A stretch of DNA of 64,000 bases from contig NW_004624779.1 of assembly GCF_000247695.1 (NCBI RefSeq), positions 2,019,905-2,083,904 on the forward strand, given 5' to 3'. A program made the translations under genes and the position numbers. This DNA comes from Heterocephalus glaber (taxonomy: Eukaryota; Chordata; Mammalia; Rodentia; Bathyergidae). The stretch's first letter is position 1; every line of letters begins with the position of its first letter. The notes under the pieces are model-generated. The model saw nothing but the letters and a program-made list of their open reading frames with translations. It was not told where the DNA came from and did not search any database. This document shows positions 47,095 to 58,254 of the stretch, piece after piece.

Positions 47095-47810
47095 CACTTT
47101 TGATGGGAATGTAAATTAGTGCAGCAATTGTGGAAAACTGAATAGGTGTTCCTCAAAAAACTATAAGTAGAACTTCCACATGATCTAATAATTTCACTGC
47201 TGGTTACAGTATATCCAGAGAAAATGAAATTAATATGACAAAAAAATACCTGGACTCCCATGTTTATTGCAGCATTATTTACAATAGCTAAAGGAAATGA
47301 ATCAACTGCAGTGTTCATCAACAGATGAACAGATAAAGAAAATGCGGTGTATATACATAATGGAATATTATTAGGCAATAAAAAGAATGAGATCCTATCA
47401 TTTGAGGCAAGGAAGGAGAAATTCAAGGACATTATGCTAAGCGAAATATATCCAGCAAAAAGATGAATTCTGCATATTCTCACTTACAGGTGAAAATTTA
47501 AAAAGTTGATCTCTTAGAAGTAGGGAATAGAAGATTGCTCGCTAGAAGCTAGGATGGGTAGGGAAGAGGGGAAATCTAGAGAGGCTGGGCAAGCAAAATA
47601 TACTTAGGAGGAATAAGTTCTAGTGTTCTGTGGCAGAGCATGGTGACTGTAGTTTACACCAATTTATTTTATATCTCAAAATAACTAGAAGAGAGGAGAT
47701 TAAAGATTCCCAAAACAAAGAAATAATTTGTATATATGTATGGAGTTAGCACATTGTACACCATAAATATGTGTGGTTATTATATATCAATTTAAAGCCC
47801 TATATTTATC
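47095..47810 (+). mobile_element. Old L1 3' end, sense (ORF2 C-terminus and 3'UTR)
   Basis: The plus strand follows the end of L1 ORF2: CCCATGTTTATTGCAGCATTATTTAC (PMFIAALFT-type codons), TAATGGAATATTATTAGGC (NGILLG), TTCAAGGACATTATGCTAAGCG. The 3'UTR follows (GATTGCTCGCTAGAAGCTAGG, TTAGCACATTGTACACC). Stops and shifts are frequent. The 176-codon frame on the opposite strand (46953-47483) is merely antisense to it and not a gene. Confidence 0.85.
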
Positions 47811-48125
47811 CTTTTAAACTTTCATTTCTATCGCAGATGTACATATGGGTATCATAGCATGACCTTGCATGAATATTTTCTAATGAATTCTTGTAGGAAA
47901 AGGTATATATTGAAATATTTTTAAAATGAATATTTCCATTTATTATTAATTTGTATTATATATAGGGTTTTTGAATGTTCAAAATATTCTAAATTCTGAT
48001 TTATTTTGGCAATTAGTTGTATAGGTAGTTTAGATTTATTAACAGTAATAAGGGACATTACTTTTTGAATTTAAAAATGCACTGTGTTTATGAGGTGAGT
48101 TTATGGGGTGGAGAGTCACCTTCCT
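47811..48125. other. Unassigned AT-rich DNA
   Basis: Nothing recognised. Confidence 0.4.
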
Positions 48126-48330
48126 GAATGATGTCCTCTTCTTGCCTCCTTACTATCAGTTCTCTCCAAAGCAGCCAAAGTTATCTTTTTCACACTGAAA
48201 GAGACCCTGCCACCTCTACCTAGTTCTCCTGCAGCTTTCCATACCACCTAGAGTGCAATCCCAAATAAATATTTGTTTTGTTTTTCCCTGATAATTTCTC
48301 TGATTCACCACCTCCTGCTTCATAATCTAT
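48126..48330 (+). mobile_element. Possible L2 LINE fragment, sense
   Basis: CAAAGTTATCTTTTTCACAC, CTCCTGCAGCTTTCCATACC and TAGAGTGCAATCCCAAAT resemble the L2 'gtgatctttttaaaa..ctcaaaaccctccaatggcttcc..agaataaaatccaaa' block. Weak match. Confidence 0.4.
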
Positions 48331-48370
48331 ATAATGCTTTTATTACAGTACATGGGATTTATATAAATAT

Positions 48371-48504
48371 NNNNNNNNNNNNNNNNNNNNNNNNNNNNNN
48401 NNNNNNNNNNNNNNNNNNNNNNNNNNNNNNNNNNNNNNNNNNNNNNNNNNNNNNNNNNNNNNNNNNNNNNNNNNNNNNNNNNNNNNNNNNNNNNNNNNNN
48501 NNNN
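48371..48504. other. Assembly gap (134 N) inside TA-rich sequence
   Basis: 134 consecutive N. The flanks are TATAAATAT on the left and a TA/GTATA-rich run to about 48555 on the right, so the missing sequence is most likely a TA-type microsatellite. Reading frames across it are meaningless. Confidence 0.99.
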
Positions 48505-48555
48505 CAGTATATATTATATATAGTATACAGTATATAAATAGTATATAATATATAG

Positions 48556-49216
48556 TCAACTTAAAATACCACTGTCTTATCTTATCTTGTCTTCTTCATC
48601 TCTTACCTATCAACATCTATTTACTTTATCCCACTATGCATTTATTTATCCTCATATTCTCCCTCTCGTGTCTGTCTCAATTATTTCAACAATTCACTTT
48701 AGTTATGTTAGCCCCAAGGTGTCTGTATGTCTACAAAGTCTGAAAAATGACTCCATCAAGAACACAGAAATTTTTATGATCTGTTAGATGTGATGTGAAA
48801 ACTGCCATAGAAAAACACTCTGGAAGTACATAATATATGGTATTTTATTACTTACTCCATACTATGTTTTTGTCCAATAAATCACTCTGTCTTTTTTGCT
48901 GTATCTGCAATTATTCTTAGAATTTAATTCATAAGAATACATTTACTTATTATTAGGAGAATTTACCATGGTGATGTTGCTATAGATTTGTATATGTACC
49001 TTTGTAAAATTATTCAAATAGCTAGAGTTGAATTTGAGTAGAAATATTGATTAAAATTACATCTCTAACAGTATGATGAAAATATTTTGTCCTTTAGAGC
49101 CATAGAAATAATCAGCCACAGAAGTAATTTCTTTAGTTTTTTCACTCTTTATCCTTTTGCTTTTTTCTGTAGGTCATCCAGGGAATTTTGCTTTACTTGA
49201 GTCATTTATGTAAATA
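48556..49216. other. Unassigned DNA
   Basis: Nothing recognised. Confidence 0.4.
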
Positions 49217-49221
49217 GCATT

Positions 49222-49991
49222 TGTTATGGCTTGTGCCTAGATGTCTCCCCAAAGCCTCCTGTGGTCATAGGTGGGATCTAGAGTGTGTAATGCTGTGATT
49301 AAATGTGAGGTGCTGGCATTAATTGTGATTACTAAATTAGTCCACTGATTGTTCTGGCATAGTCCTGGGAGTGAATAATGGCAAGGCCCTCCCTGAGTGT
49401 GAGTGCTACTTGCCCAAGGGCAATGTCTGGGTTACTTTTCTCTTTGCTGAGATAAAATACCCAACATCCAAAGTTAAAGGAGGAAAGGTTTATTTGGCTC
49501 ACAGTTTGCAGATGTTTCAGTCCATAGTCGGCTGGCTCCAAGGCAGGGTGGCAGGCAGAGGAGAAACTCTTCATTTCAGGCAGAAGACAGCAAAAGCCAG
49601 TGACCAGCAACAAATGAAAATAGCAGGTTCTTTCTTCCTCTTTTATATTCTGTCTAGGTTATCTGGCTTAGGGTGGGTGCCAAATCAATTAGTGCACTAA
49701 TTTAGTAATTACACACCCTTAATCCCAGTGTCACACATTCTAGACCCAGCCACCTCTGAAAAGCCCCATCTTTGACCACATGAGGCTTTACAGAGCATCT
49801 AGACACAAGCCATAGCAGGTAGGTGGCCTGGACAATGTATAAGGGACAGAAGGAGGGCTGCTGTGTCTGCTGCTTGTTGCTTGCTGCTGTTTCTTCTCTA
49901 CTTTGCTGCTTTCTGCCTGCCATGACTGTTTCTTTTCTGCCATGCCCATGTCAGGTATTTTGTCTCAGCAATGAGAAAAGGAGCTAAGACA
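49222..49991 (+). mobile_element. MaLR-type LTR, sense, split by an opposite LTR of related family
   Basis: The left piece (49222-49427) starts TGTTATGGCTTGTGCCTAG and holds ATGTCTCCCCAAAGCCTCC. The right piece (49818-49991) ends TCAGCAATGAGAAAAGGAGC followed by TAAGACA. Both pieces read in the same order as the intact LTR at 44294-44701. Flanks GCATT (49217-49221) and GAATT (49992-49996) are a 5-bp duplication with one change. The LTR at 49428-49817 has been inserted into it. Confidence 0.8.
49428..49817 (-). mobile_element. MaLR-type LTR, antisense, nested in a sense LTR
   Basis: The plus strand shows AAATACCCAACATCCAAAG, GGTTTATTTGGCTCACAG, CAGTCCATAGTCGGCTGGC, CTCCAAGGCAGGGTGG, TTACACACCCTTAATCCCAG and AGACACAAGCCATAGCA. 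It matches the LTRs at 7193 and 25216. It interrupts the sense LTR at 49222-49991. The insertion-site duplication could not be defined. The 93- to 109-codon frames in this area are by-products. Confidence 0.85.
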
Positions 49992-50051
49992 GAATTTTTT
50001 TTTTCTACCCCAGAAAACATCTAGTTATCAAATAAATACCATTTAACTTTT

Positions 50052-50135
50052 TTTTCTTTTTGGTACCGGGGATTGAACTTGGGTCCTTCCGCTTGCAAGG
50101 CAGGCAGCAGAACCACTGAGCTAAATCCCTGACCC
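50052..50135 (-). mobile_element. ID-type SINE, antisense, 13-bp TSD
   Basis: T-rich start, then GGTACCGGGGATTGAACTTG, CGCTTGCAAGGCAGGCAGC and CCACTGAGCTAAATCCCTG. CCATTTAACTTTT occurs at 50039-50051 and 50136-50148. Confidence 0.93.
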
Positions 50136-50550
50136 CCATTTAACTTTTATTACTAAAGTTTGGGCATGAAGTATGTTTTTGGTTGCATGTACAATTGACG
50201 GGCATATAAAACCACTGCAAATGTTGCATACATAAAGTGATGCCTTAGAAGAATTTTTAAAATCAATTACAGCATTGTGTGACATAGCAAAAATTGGACA
50301 CAATTCAATTCAAAATAAGATTGGTTCTCAAAAGGGGAAAATGGCATACATATATAAATTCAGTACTTTATAAGTTAAAGTATGCTCTAGTTAATATATA
50401 TACCTAGCAGAATATATTTCAAATTGGTAAGAAAGCTTCTTACTTTGGAAATAGAGTTCTGAAGTAGTTTAATTTTCTACATATTTCAATTTGATACAGT
50501 TTTGATCATCACATAATAAATCAATACACATTAAAATCCTCTGTGATATT

Positions 50551-50578
50551 TATGTATATATGTGTATATATATATGTA
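50551..50578. repeat. TA/TG-rich simple repeat
   Basis: Alternating TATG/TA units. Confidence 0.85.
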
Positions 50579-50659
50579 TCATGTACGTTTTAAGCCTATT
50601 TCTCTATGGTTTATGAGTCAGAACAACTTATATATTCAGTTCTATGCTTCTAGTAAGAA

Positions 50660-50790
50660 TGTTATTTGTAACTCACATAAATAGAGTAACCGGACAAGGT
50701 ACTTAACCTTTCTAAGCCTGTTTCCTCACTTGTAAAGGGAAGATAATAAGAGTAACTACCTAAAAGATAGTAAAACTGAATGGGAGAATT
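50660..50790 (+). mobile_element. MIR SINE fragment, sense
   Basis: GGACAAGGTACTTAACCTTTC, TAAGCCTGTTTCCTCACTTG and AGATAATAAGAGTAACTACC follow the MIR CORE closely ('gggcaagtcacttaacctctctgagcctcagtttcctcatctgtaaa'). Confidence 0.85.
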
Positions 50791-52727
50791 ACTACTCGCA
50801 CTAAATGTCATGTCACAGGAAACTACTGGCCTGACTTTTAAATCAGAATAAGAAGCCCTTCCAGAAAAAGAGAGGACACAGAGGAAATACTGATTATTAG
50901 TGGTTGTAGCCTTTGCCTCCATGGCAGAACTTCACATGTATCTCTTCTTTTACATATTCAAACAGAAATTATTATTCTATAGCGGCTTCACTTAGGCCTT
51001 TCCTACACTCACTTGGAAAGAAAATTTTTCTCTTTAGTAGCTAGAGAAATTTGTTGAATTTTCCCGCAAAAATTTAAGAAGTGTTAAATATTGTAGGTCT
51101 AGAGAAGCTGATCACACTGGGACTTGGTACTAGATGTGTATTACAGATGTGTTTTAAACTTTGGGTCATAGAAATGACAAAAATTGAGATGAGTGCATAG
51201 TATGTATCCATATCTCCCTAGGTTCCACACTTACGTGAAAAAGTAGTCATATTAAAATTGATGTGTGTATATTGCTGACTAATTGTTTCTGACTTGAATT
51301 AAAACAGGATCTTTGCTCCTGTCTTCTCTGAAACTTCACAATTTATGACTCACTGGGGATTTCCATACATGTATGACTGGCGTCTTACGATCTTTCACCC
51401 CAAGTTGGCATGTTCACATTTACTCCCTCTGTGGAAATTGCTGGCAAGCACCTTGCAGTGGCCTCTGCTGCTCAGAGGGTTCATGAGGCTGGTAGTTCAG
51501 GTCCCTTCCAGGATTCTGCCTTGTGATGCTGGATAATAGGTAAAATCTTTGAGTTGACAAATGGCTATATTTTCCTTTAGCTTTTATTGTGTTGGAACTA
51601 ATTGTAGTAGCAAAACAGAAAACATCTTTTTAGCCAAATTTGATACTGGAATTGTTCTAAGACCCCAGAGGTTTGTGAACTGCTTGGTTCTTGAATATCG
51701 TACACTTCTCAACACTTTCATTTCAATTCCCTGAACCTCTCCATATGAATCAAATCTATTTCTTGTCTGTGGTGATAGAGACCATAGTATTTTTTTCCCT
51801 CATCAACTTCATGGCTCTTCTGGGTTCTTCAGAAGAACTTTTTTGCTTTTTACTTGTAGGTAGGGACAACTCTCTATGAACTCAGCATATAAAACCAAAT
51901 TCTTAAGGCTAGACTATAAGATGCATTTGGGAGCCTGGATTTCTGTACTTATGAGAAATGGAAGAGTGTTCCTGCAGCTCTGTTTTACACTTTATCCCTT
52001 TTCATGTTTACAATAGTCCTGTGAATTAGCTTATAGTCTTGGATTTTAGCTGTTGGCCACATTTTCAATTTATCCTCATTCTTTCTGAATGTTTCCCTTT
52101 ACTGAAGGGGCTAGAAGTCTTAGAATTATATTCCCCAGACCTATTTTCTTGCTATCAGGTTTGGATGTGGTTTATACTGAGATTTATTTATGCAATATTT
52201 GAAATATGCAGAGCTTTTTTTTTCTACTTCAGTGGTGGTAGTAGACAAGTAGACCTTCGCAGACTTAAATTTTGCTTTCGCTGAACTCAGTGTTCCACTG
52301 CCTCATTCCCAGCCTTGGGATTGTGTTATATTGAGAAGTTGGCAGCTGGGTCAGAAGCTTTTTAATTTCTGGGTGGTGGCAGCAGCTGTCTGTCTGCTCT
52401 TACAACTGAAGAAGTTGCAAGCTAAAATCTAAAAGAAGCCCTGGGGCTTCAGTCCATCCATCACTTCTACCTAGTATGTACACATCACATTCCATGTAAC
52501 AAACTTCTTTCAATATGGAGCTACTTAGAAGAGTTTCTGTCTCCTGTCATTGGAACCTAGAAGATATTTGTTGTTTTCATACTATTACAGGCAATTAAGT
52601 GATGATATTAATAAATCATAGTGACACAGTTTATCACTACATTATTTAAATTTGCAACATTTTATTGCCTTCTCCAAAACATTTACCAATGTCTGAAATA
52701 TATTAGACACCCCAAAATGAATGTTTT
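50791..52727. other. Unassigned DNA
   Basis: No gene or repeat recognised. The parts at 51300-51540 and 52240-52560 are less AT-rich and look single-copy. Confidence 0.4.
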
Positions 52728-52740
52728 AACATTCCATTCT

Positions 52741-52828
52741 TTTTTTTTTCTTTTGGTACCAGGGATCAAACTCAGGTCCTTGTGCTTGCGAGGCAGGTGC
52801 TGGAACCACTGAGCTAAATCCCTGGCCC
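52741..52828 (-). mobile_element. ID-type SINE, antisense, 13-bp TSD
   Basis: T-run, GGTACCAGGGATCAAACTC, GTGCTTGCGAGGCAGGTGC and CCACTGAGCTAAATCCCTGG. AACATTCCATTCT is present at 52728-52740 and 52829-52841, a perfect target duplication. Confidence 0.95.
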
Positions 52829-52841
52829 AACATTCCATTCT

Positions 52842-53904
52842 AATGGAAAATATTCCATTGTTTTCTTGCATGAAAAAATTACAGTGCTAATGGCCTTTCT
52901 TCATGTCTTGCACATACTAGAATTGGATCTTTTCATTTTATTAAGCTTTGTTTATAAGAATGATTTTTAATGAGTTTATCTCATTTTCTTGTTAACAAGT
53001 AAATATTTCACTTCTAATGAATATGGCATTTGCTAAGTTAATTTTAAGTTTTTATCAGTCAATAGACAACATTAACCCAACTGAACTATTCCCATTATTA
53101 CTTTTAACATGATTTTACTATTCTTCTATTGGTATTTCCTCTTAAGATGGATCACATTTTTTCTTTTTCCTATGTTGAATAAAGTGAGATTACATCCCAA
53201 ACATTATCAATGCTATATAATGGAAACTCTGAATTCTGTTATACTTTTTCAGTAAGTATGAAATTTCTGTTTAACAATTAACTTAAATATATAAAAATTA
53301 TATCTTGGGTGATTGTTTAAAATCTCAGCTCAGTTATTTTATCCTTTCTGGGCTGTGTTGAATTTACAGGCTCATGTGTAGTTCAGGGGTCCACTAGAGA
53401 TATACACACAAAATTTATGACTCCCCACCTCTGTCAAATATTTTTCCAATATGTTTCCTATCACTTTCCAGAATACTGGCTTCTAGGTTCTAAGGTCAGA
53501 AAGATGGGAGAATTTTAGTAAGAATGTGGGTTTTATTCACAGTGTTGATTCCAGTCTGTCCTCTGAATAAATTAAAAGTCACTAGGAAACTGGCCTTATG
53601 GCATTTTCTTCTTCAAAAGTCTACCCTCTTTTTTTCACTACTCAGCACCTTCAGATAATAGAGGTTTTTTTGGTATTTTGTTAGAAATTACTAGTTTCTA
53701 TCTGTGGAAGACCTGGTTTAGTAGGAGTTTAATCTGTCATACAAGAAGTGGAACTTTTATTGATTTCAACTAAGAGGATGTTTATTGCTCACATGAAGTC
53801 TTAAATAGGGATTCCTAATATGTAATAATCCACATGGCTATTGGATGCTTCTGCTCCTTCCATTCTGTTGTTCTGCTTATCTCAGGAACAACAAACAGGA
53901 AAGA
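52842..53904. other. Unassigned AT-rich DNA
   Basis: Nothing recognised. Confidence 0.4.
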
Positions 53905-54088
53905 TGCAAAGCATGGTGGTGTTGCTTGCCTGTAATCCCAGTTCTCTCAGAGGCCGAGGCAGGAGCATCTTAAAGTTGAGCCCATCCTGGGCAATTTAGT
54001 AACTTAGCAAGATGTCTCAAATTAAAAAATAAAAAAGGACTGGGGATGTAGCTCAATGCGAAGGCTCTGGGTTTAAATCTCCAGCACT
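53905..54088 (+). mobile_element. B1-dID dimeric SINE, sense
   Basis: The 5' half is B1/Alu-like: GCATGGTGGTGTTGCTTGCC, TGTAATCCCAGTTCTCTCAG, AGGCCGAGGCAGGAGCATC and a reduced 3' part (GTCTCAAATTAAAAAATAAAA). The second half is ID-like: GGACTGGGGATGTAGCTCAA and GGGTTTAAATCTCCAGCAC, with a small internal deletion. This dimer is characteristic of non-murid rodents, including squirrel relatives. The tail runs into a CA repeat. Confidence 0.88.
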
Positions 54089-54134
<46 letters not shown>

Positions 54135-54147
54135 ACACACATACACA
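54089..54147. repeat. (CA)n microsatellite at a SINE tail
   Basis: About 20 uninterrupted CA units, then a degenerate part, arising from the A-rich tail of the B1-dID. Confidence 0.97.
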
Positions 54148-56014
54148 TAGAGGGAGGATAGAATATTTAGTATCACATTCAGGAAGTTTTGATGACCAGA
54201 TTAGGAACAGGCACACATCATTTCCATTCATCCCATTGCATAGAGGTCTGCCACATGACCACATTTAATTTCAAAGGCTGTTGCTAAAGTCACTCTAGCT
54301 TTTCCTGGAAAAAGAGAACATGAGTTTTGTAATCAGCTAGCCTCTTCGGTCACATGTAGTTTTATTGACAACATTTTTAGCAGATTTATCTCAAATTTCA
54401 TTGCAGAAGAAATTTTAATGTCTTCAAAATATCTTTCTTCAATATCCATTAAGGATTCCCTGAGCTGAAAATAATATCTTCTCGTTACCCTTATTTCATA
54501 ACATTTTTTGAAATATATTTCCATGGAAATGCTATTTATGTTAGGATGTGACTGCATACACAGATGTGAGTTCATTTTAAAACATTATTGAGCACACCGT
54601 ATATCCAAGACTTAGGAGAACTAGTCATTATTGCAGAAAAGCGCTCTATGGTCATTAAGTCAGAAACAGAAACAGAACAATAACAAAGTCAATTCAGCCA
54701 GATTGTTATTCATTGACTTTCTTTTATGAATATTAGGAACATTAACATGACAAGTGAGAAGGAATAACAAGATAGAGCTTGCTAGCTTTCTATGAGCCAA
54801 AAGAGCACATCTCATACTGGAATATAAAGGTACAGGTAAAAGGATAAGAGTAAGAAAGCTCACACTTACATCTATCTTTTCGAAAATGCAGTGACAGACC
54901 TCTGTACTCCAGCAGCTCTATTTTGAAGGCAGTCAGGTATTTTTTGGGTAATAGACACAGTGGATTGTTTCCTGTAATACTTTCCTGAACTCATCTTCTG
55001 AAATTGGACTTTTTATTTCTATTCAGAGAAACGGAGAACTAGCATCGCTTCTGGATCTTTACACCTTCAGCACCCTGAAGTAAGTCTGAGATGTGCAGGC
55101 AAGTGACCTGGGGTCAATGGGGCTGTCATTTTCTCTCTAAATAAAGGAAGAAACTGCACTTGCCTATGCTGTGGTTTGCTTTGCTTTGCAGTAGTTTGCT
55201 AACCACTGTGAGCATAGCAGTTTGGAAAACTAGGAGGGGAGTGGTAATTGTTGTATATTATTTCTACTTTTTATTTTTCCTTTGTTCCTAAACTGTGATC
55301 TTGGATTTGTTTCAAAGAAAACTGATTCTCACAAAGCAGAGAGAGAAAATAAATGTGACTACAAGGCTTTTATTTGGTGTTTTGCACATGAAAAATGGGG
55401 CTTTTGGAAGTAACTAGACGAACAAACCAGTCACTACATGTTATCCATGAGTAGGTAATGAATTGATAATTTTTCCAGTCAATTTTAAAATGTGGGGCAG
55501 ATATCTAAGTGTAAAGCATCACGAAGAGAGGAGTGATAATACATTCCCTTTAACTCACTTTTCTCAGCAGTTTCTTGCTTGCTGAACTGTGGCCAGATTT
55601 GCTCAAGTTTTCAGGGGTCCACACTCCACACACAATGTCGTACTGGGGCTTGGTCTACCATATGGTAACTCACAGTGAGTCCCCCTCATCTTTATTGTCA
55701 GATCAATGTGGTGAACCCTAAAGCAAGTAAGTGTACTCCTACTTGATCTCCACCTCCGGGAAGGAGCATTGCATCCTGGAAGTAAATGATGGAACAGGAT
55801 TTTCCTGGGATCCCTTTTTCCACAACTGTAGCCACCAGGCATGAGCCCAACAGAGGACCGGGTTCATTTCTGGAGGGACCCAGGGACACAGGGTAAAATT
55901 GGCCATGTAGATGGCTTTTTGAGTAACCAAGGTGCTTCCGGGATAACTGTGTGTCTCGTGATAGTTAAGGGATATATTTGCCATTCGCATGGAAACATAT
56001 AGGAGGTATTGTAC
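54148..56014. other. Unassigned DNA; dense minus-strand frames at 55600-55990
   Basis: At 55600-55990 all three minus-strand frames are open for 60-86 codons and base composition is GC-richer. An old retrocopy or the inner part of an endogenous retrovirus would fit, but I recognise no protein family. Elsewhere nothing is recognised. Confidence 0.35.
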
Positions 56015-56030
56015 ATATTTTTATTTCTTT

Positions 56031-57534
56031 TCTTTTTTTTTGTATTAAATTCTTTTATTGGTACATTGTAGGTATAGAACACAATTACATTTCTCATTGG
56101 GAATTGTACCTTTATATAATGCATCTTGGTTCTTATTTTTTCCCCATTCCTAGCCCTCCCTTCACGCCCTCCACCCTTCCCTATTTACAAAGACTTTATT
56201 TCCATTTTTTCCATTTCTCAGCATTTTTTCCTTTCCCTTCTTTCCTTTCCCCTGTGCCTCCCACTACCCCTACCCCTTTGGACCTTTTATTCCTATTTTA
56301 CTTTTTAGATTATTCATTCTACTCATTGGTACATTTTAGGTATACAATGTAATGACATTCATCGTTGGAAATTTGCACCTTTACATAGTCTCTCTTGGTT
56401 CTTGTTTTTCACCCTTGCCCAGCCCTCCCTTCAACCCCTCCAGCCCTCCCTATTTACAAAAATTTTGTTCCTATTTTTCCATTTTCTCATATTAATCCCA
56501 TTCCCTTCTATCCTTTCCCTTAGTCCTCCCACTTCCTTCCCCTTTGCCCCTTTTCTTCCTATTTCACATTACCTATTATACATTTAGTCCTTATTTACAC
56601 TTTCAGTTTCTCACACCAGAGAAACTATTCGGTATTTACATATCTGTGTCCTATTTATTTCACTTAAGAGTATTGCCTCAATGTGCATCCACTTAGCTAT
56701 AAATGTCTCTAATTTCTCATTTTTTATGGCTGAGTAGTACTCCATTTTAAAATAGAAACTCTGAACCAGTTGGAACAGAGGTTAGGTAGAACCCTTGAAG
56801 ACATTGGTGTAGGAAAAGATTTTATGAACAAAACCTCAGTTGCCCGTGAACTAGCACAAACAATCAACAAATGGGATCTCTTCTTATTAAAAAGCTTCTG
56901 CACAGCAAGAGAAACCACCAGCAGTGTGAAGAGACAACCCACAATGTGGGAAAAAATCTTCACCTTCTCTTCCTCAGACAAAGGTCTACTATCTCAAATC
57001 TATAAAGAACTTAAAAAGATCAGACCTCCCAAATTTAAAGACCCAATCGAAAAATGGGCATCTGAAATGAACAGACATTTCTCAGACAAAGAAGTAGAAA
57101 TAGCAAATAAATACATGAAAAAATGTTTAACGTCACTGGTCATTCGAGAGATGCAAATGAAAACAAGGCTGAAATTCCACTTCACTCCAGAAAGAATGGC
57201 TGCTATCATGCAATCAACCAATAACAAGCGCTGGCAGGGCTGTGGGGAAAGAGGAACCCTGCTCCACTGCTGGTAGGAATGTAGACTGGTGCAAGCATTG
57301 TGGAAATCAGTATGGAGATACCTCAAAGAACTAGGACTGGAAATCCCTTTGACCCCACTATTCCACTGCTGGGGATCTTCCCCAAAGAATTAAAAGAATC
57401 ATACCACAGTGATATATGTGCACCCATGTTCATAGCAGCGCAGTTTGTAATAGCTAAAACTTGGAAACAGCCCAAATGCCCATCAACTGGAGACTGGATA
57501 AAGAAAATGTGTTTTTTTTTTTGCTTTTTTAAAA
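56031..57534 (-). mobile_element. Composite L1 insertion with 5' inversion and two 3'UTR copies, 16-bp TSD
   Basis: ATATTTTTATTTCTTT lies at 56015-56030 and again at 57535-57550, so everything between looks like one insertion event. Left to right on the plus strand are a T-run; a reversed L1 3'UTR, 3' part only (about 56042-56300); a second reversed L1 3'UTR plus the last ORF2 codons (about 56305-56755, ending at the reversed MEYYS codons); and then a forward ORF2 segment (about 56756-57510) that ends at the codons for GDWIKKM. The two ORF2 parts are neighbours in L1, so the 5' part is inverted, as in twin priming. The extra 3'UTR may be a transduced downstream L1 tail or a tandem duplication. 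Confidence 0.85.
56770..57276 (+). pseudogene. L1 ORF2 C-terminal segment (inverted part of the composite L1)
   Basis: A 168-codon open stretch reads [72 protein letters not shown] and [20 protein letters not shown], all standard blocks of the ORF2p C-terminal third. It is continued in another frame at 57300-57554 (DPTIPLLGIFPKELKESYH, AKTWKQPKCPSTGDWIKKM). It is better preserved than the antisense L1 at 19.7 kb, which suggests a younger insertion. It lacks the RT core and cannot act alone. Confidence 0.93.
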
Positions 57535-57550
57535 ATATTTTTATTTCTTT

Positions 57551-58142
57551 ATGAGCAACAAGATCAAGTACCAGCCAGATGGAAGAAAATATTATTCATT
57601 GTTTCCTACATAATTATCCACTGTATTTGCAATTATACGGTGTGCTTTTCTAATTTGTTAGTTGTACATTAAAGCCAGATTACTTTTGGAAAGTATACAT
57701 TTTTGTTATCAAAACCATATATATTTTTTATAATGTATATTAAGCTCAGACTCTGGAAGAATGCCTAAAATCTTGTATATAATAATATTCCTAATTTCTT
57801 TCATTTTCTTCCAATGACACAAGGTGAGAATATTTTCAGACTCTTGGCAATTTTGATGACTCCAGCATCCTCATTCTATTAGATGACTACATTGAATCAA
57901 CCAGAGAAGACATTTATTGGAAATTAGGTTCTAATTTTTCTTTTCTGATGACATTTTCATTTCTTAAATTATTCTTTTTGTAAAGTGAAAGACTTCTTTT
58001 TGTTATGTTTAATACATTTTTTGTTAAAAGAACTAGTAGGAAGATAGTAGAATCACTTTCTTTTCAAGTTTTACATTTGAAATTGGAAGGATCTTTGTGG
58101 ATAGAAAGAAATTAAATAGATTTTCCATTTCCAACTATGAGC
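57551..58142. other. Unassigned AT-rich DNA
   Basis: Nothing recognised. Confidence 0.4.
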
Positions 58143-58155
58143 GGACTAATCTTTT

Positions 58156-58239
58156 TTTTTTTTGGTGCTGCAGATTGAACTTGGGACCTTGCACTTGGGA
58201 GGCAGGCGCTGGAACCACTGAGCTAAATCCCCAGCCTGG
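58156..58239 (-). mobile_element. ID-type SINE, antisense, 13-bp TSD
   Basis: T-run, GGTGCTGCAGATTGAACTTG, GCACTTGGGAGGCAGGCGC and CCACTGAGCTAAATCCCC. GGACTAATCTTTT occurs at 58143-58155 and 58242-58254; the duplicate extends further with one C/T difference. Confidence 0.92.
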
Positions 58240-58254
58240 GTGGACTAATCTTTT

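Noticed and set aside
46953..47483. 176-codon minus-strand ORF, the longest in the window
   Set aside because: It lies exactly antisense to an old L1 ORF2 C-terminus and 3'UTR on the plus strand, whose codons are recognisable. The frame has no recognisable domain.
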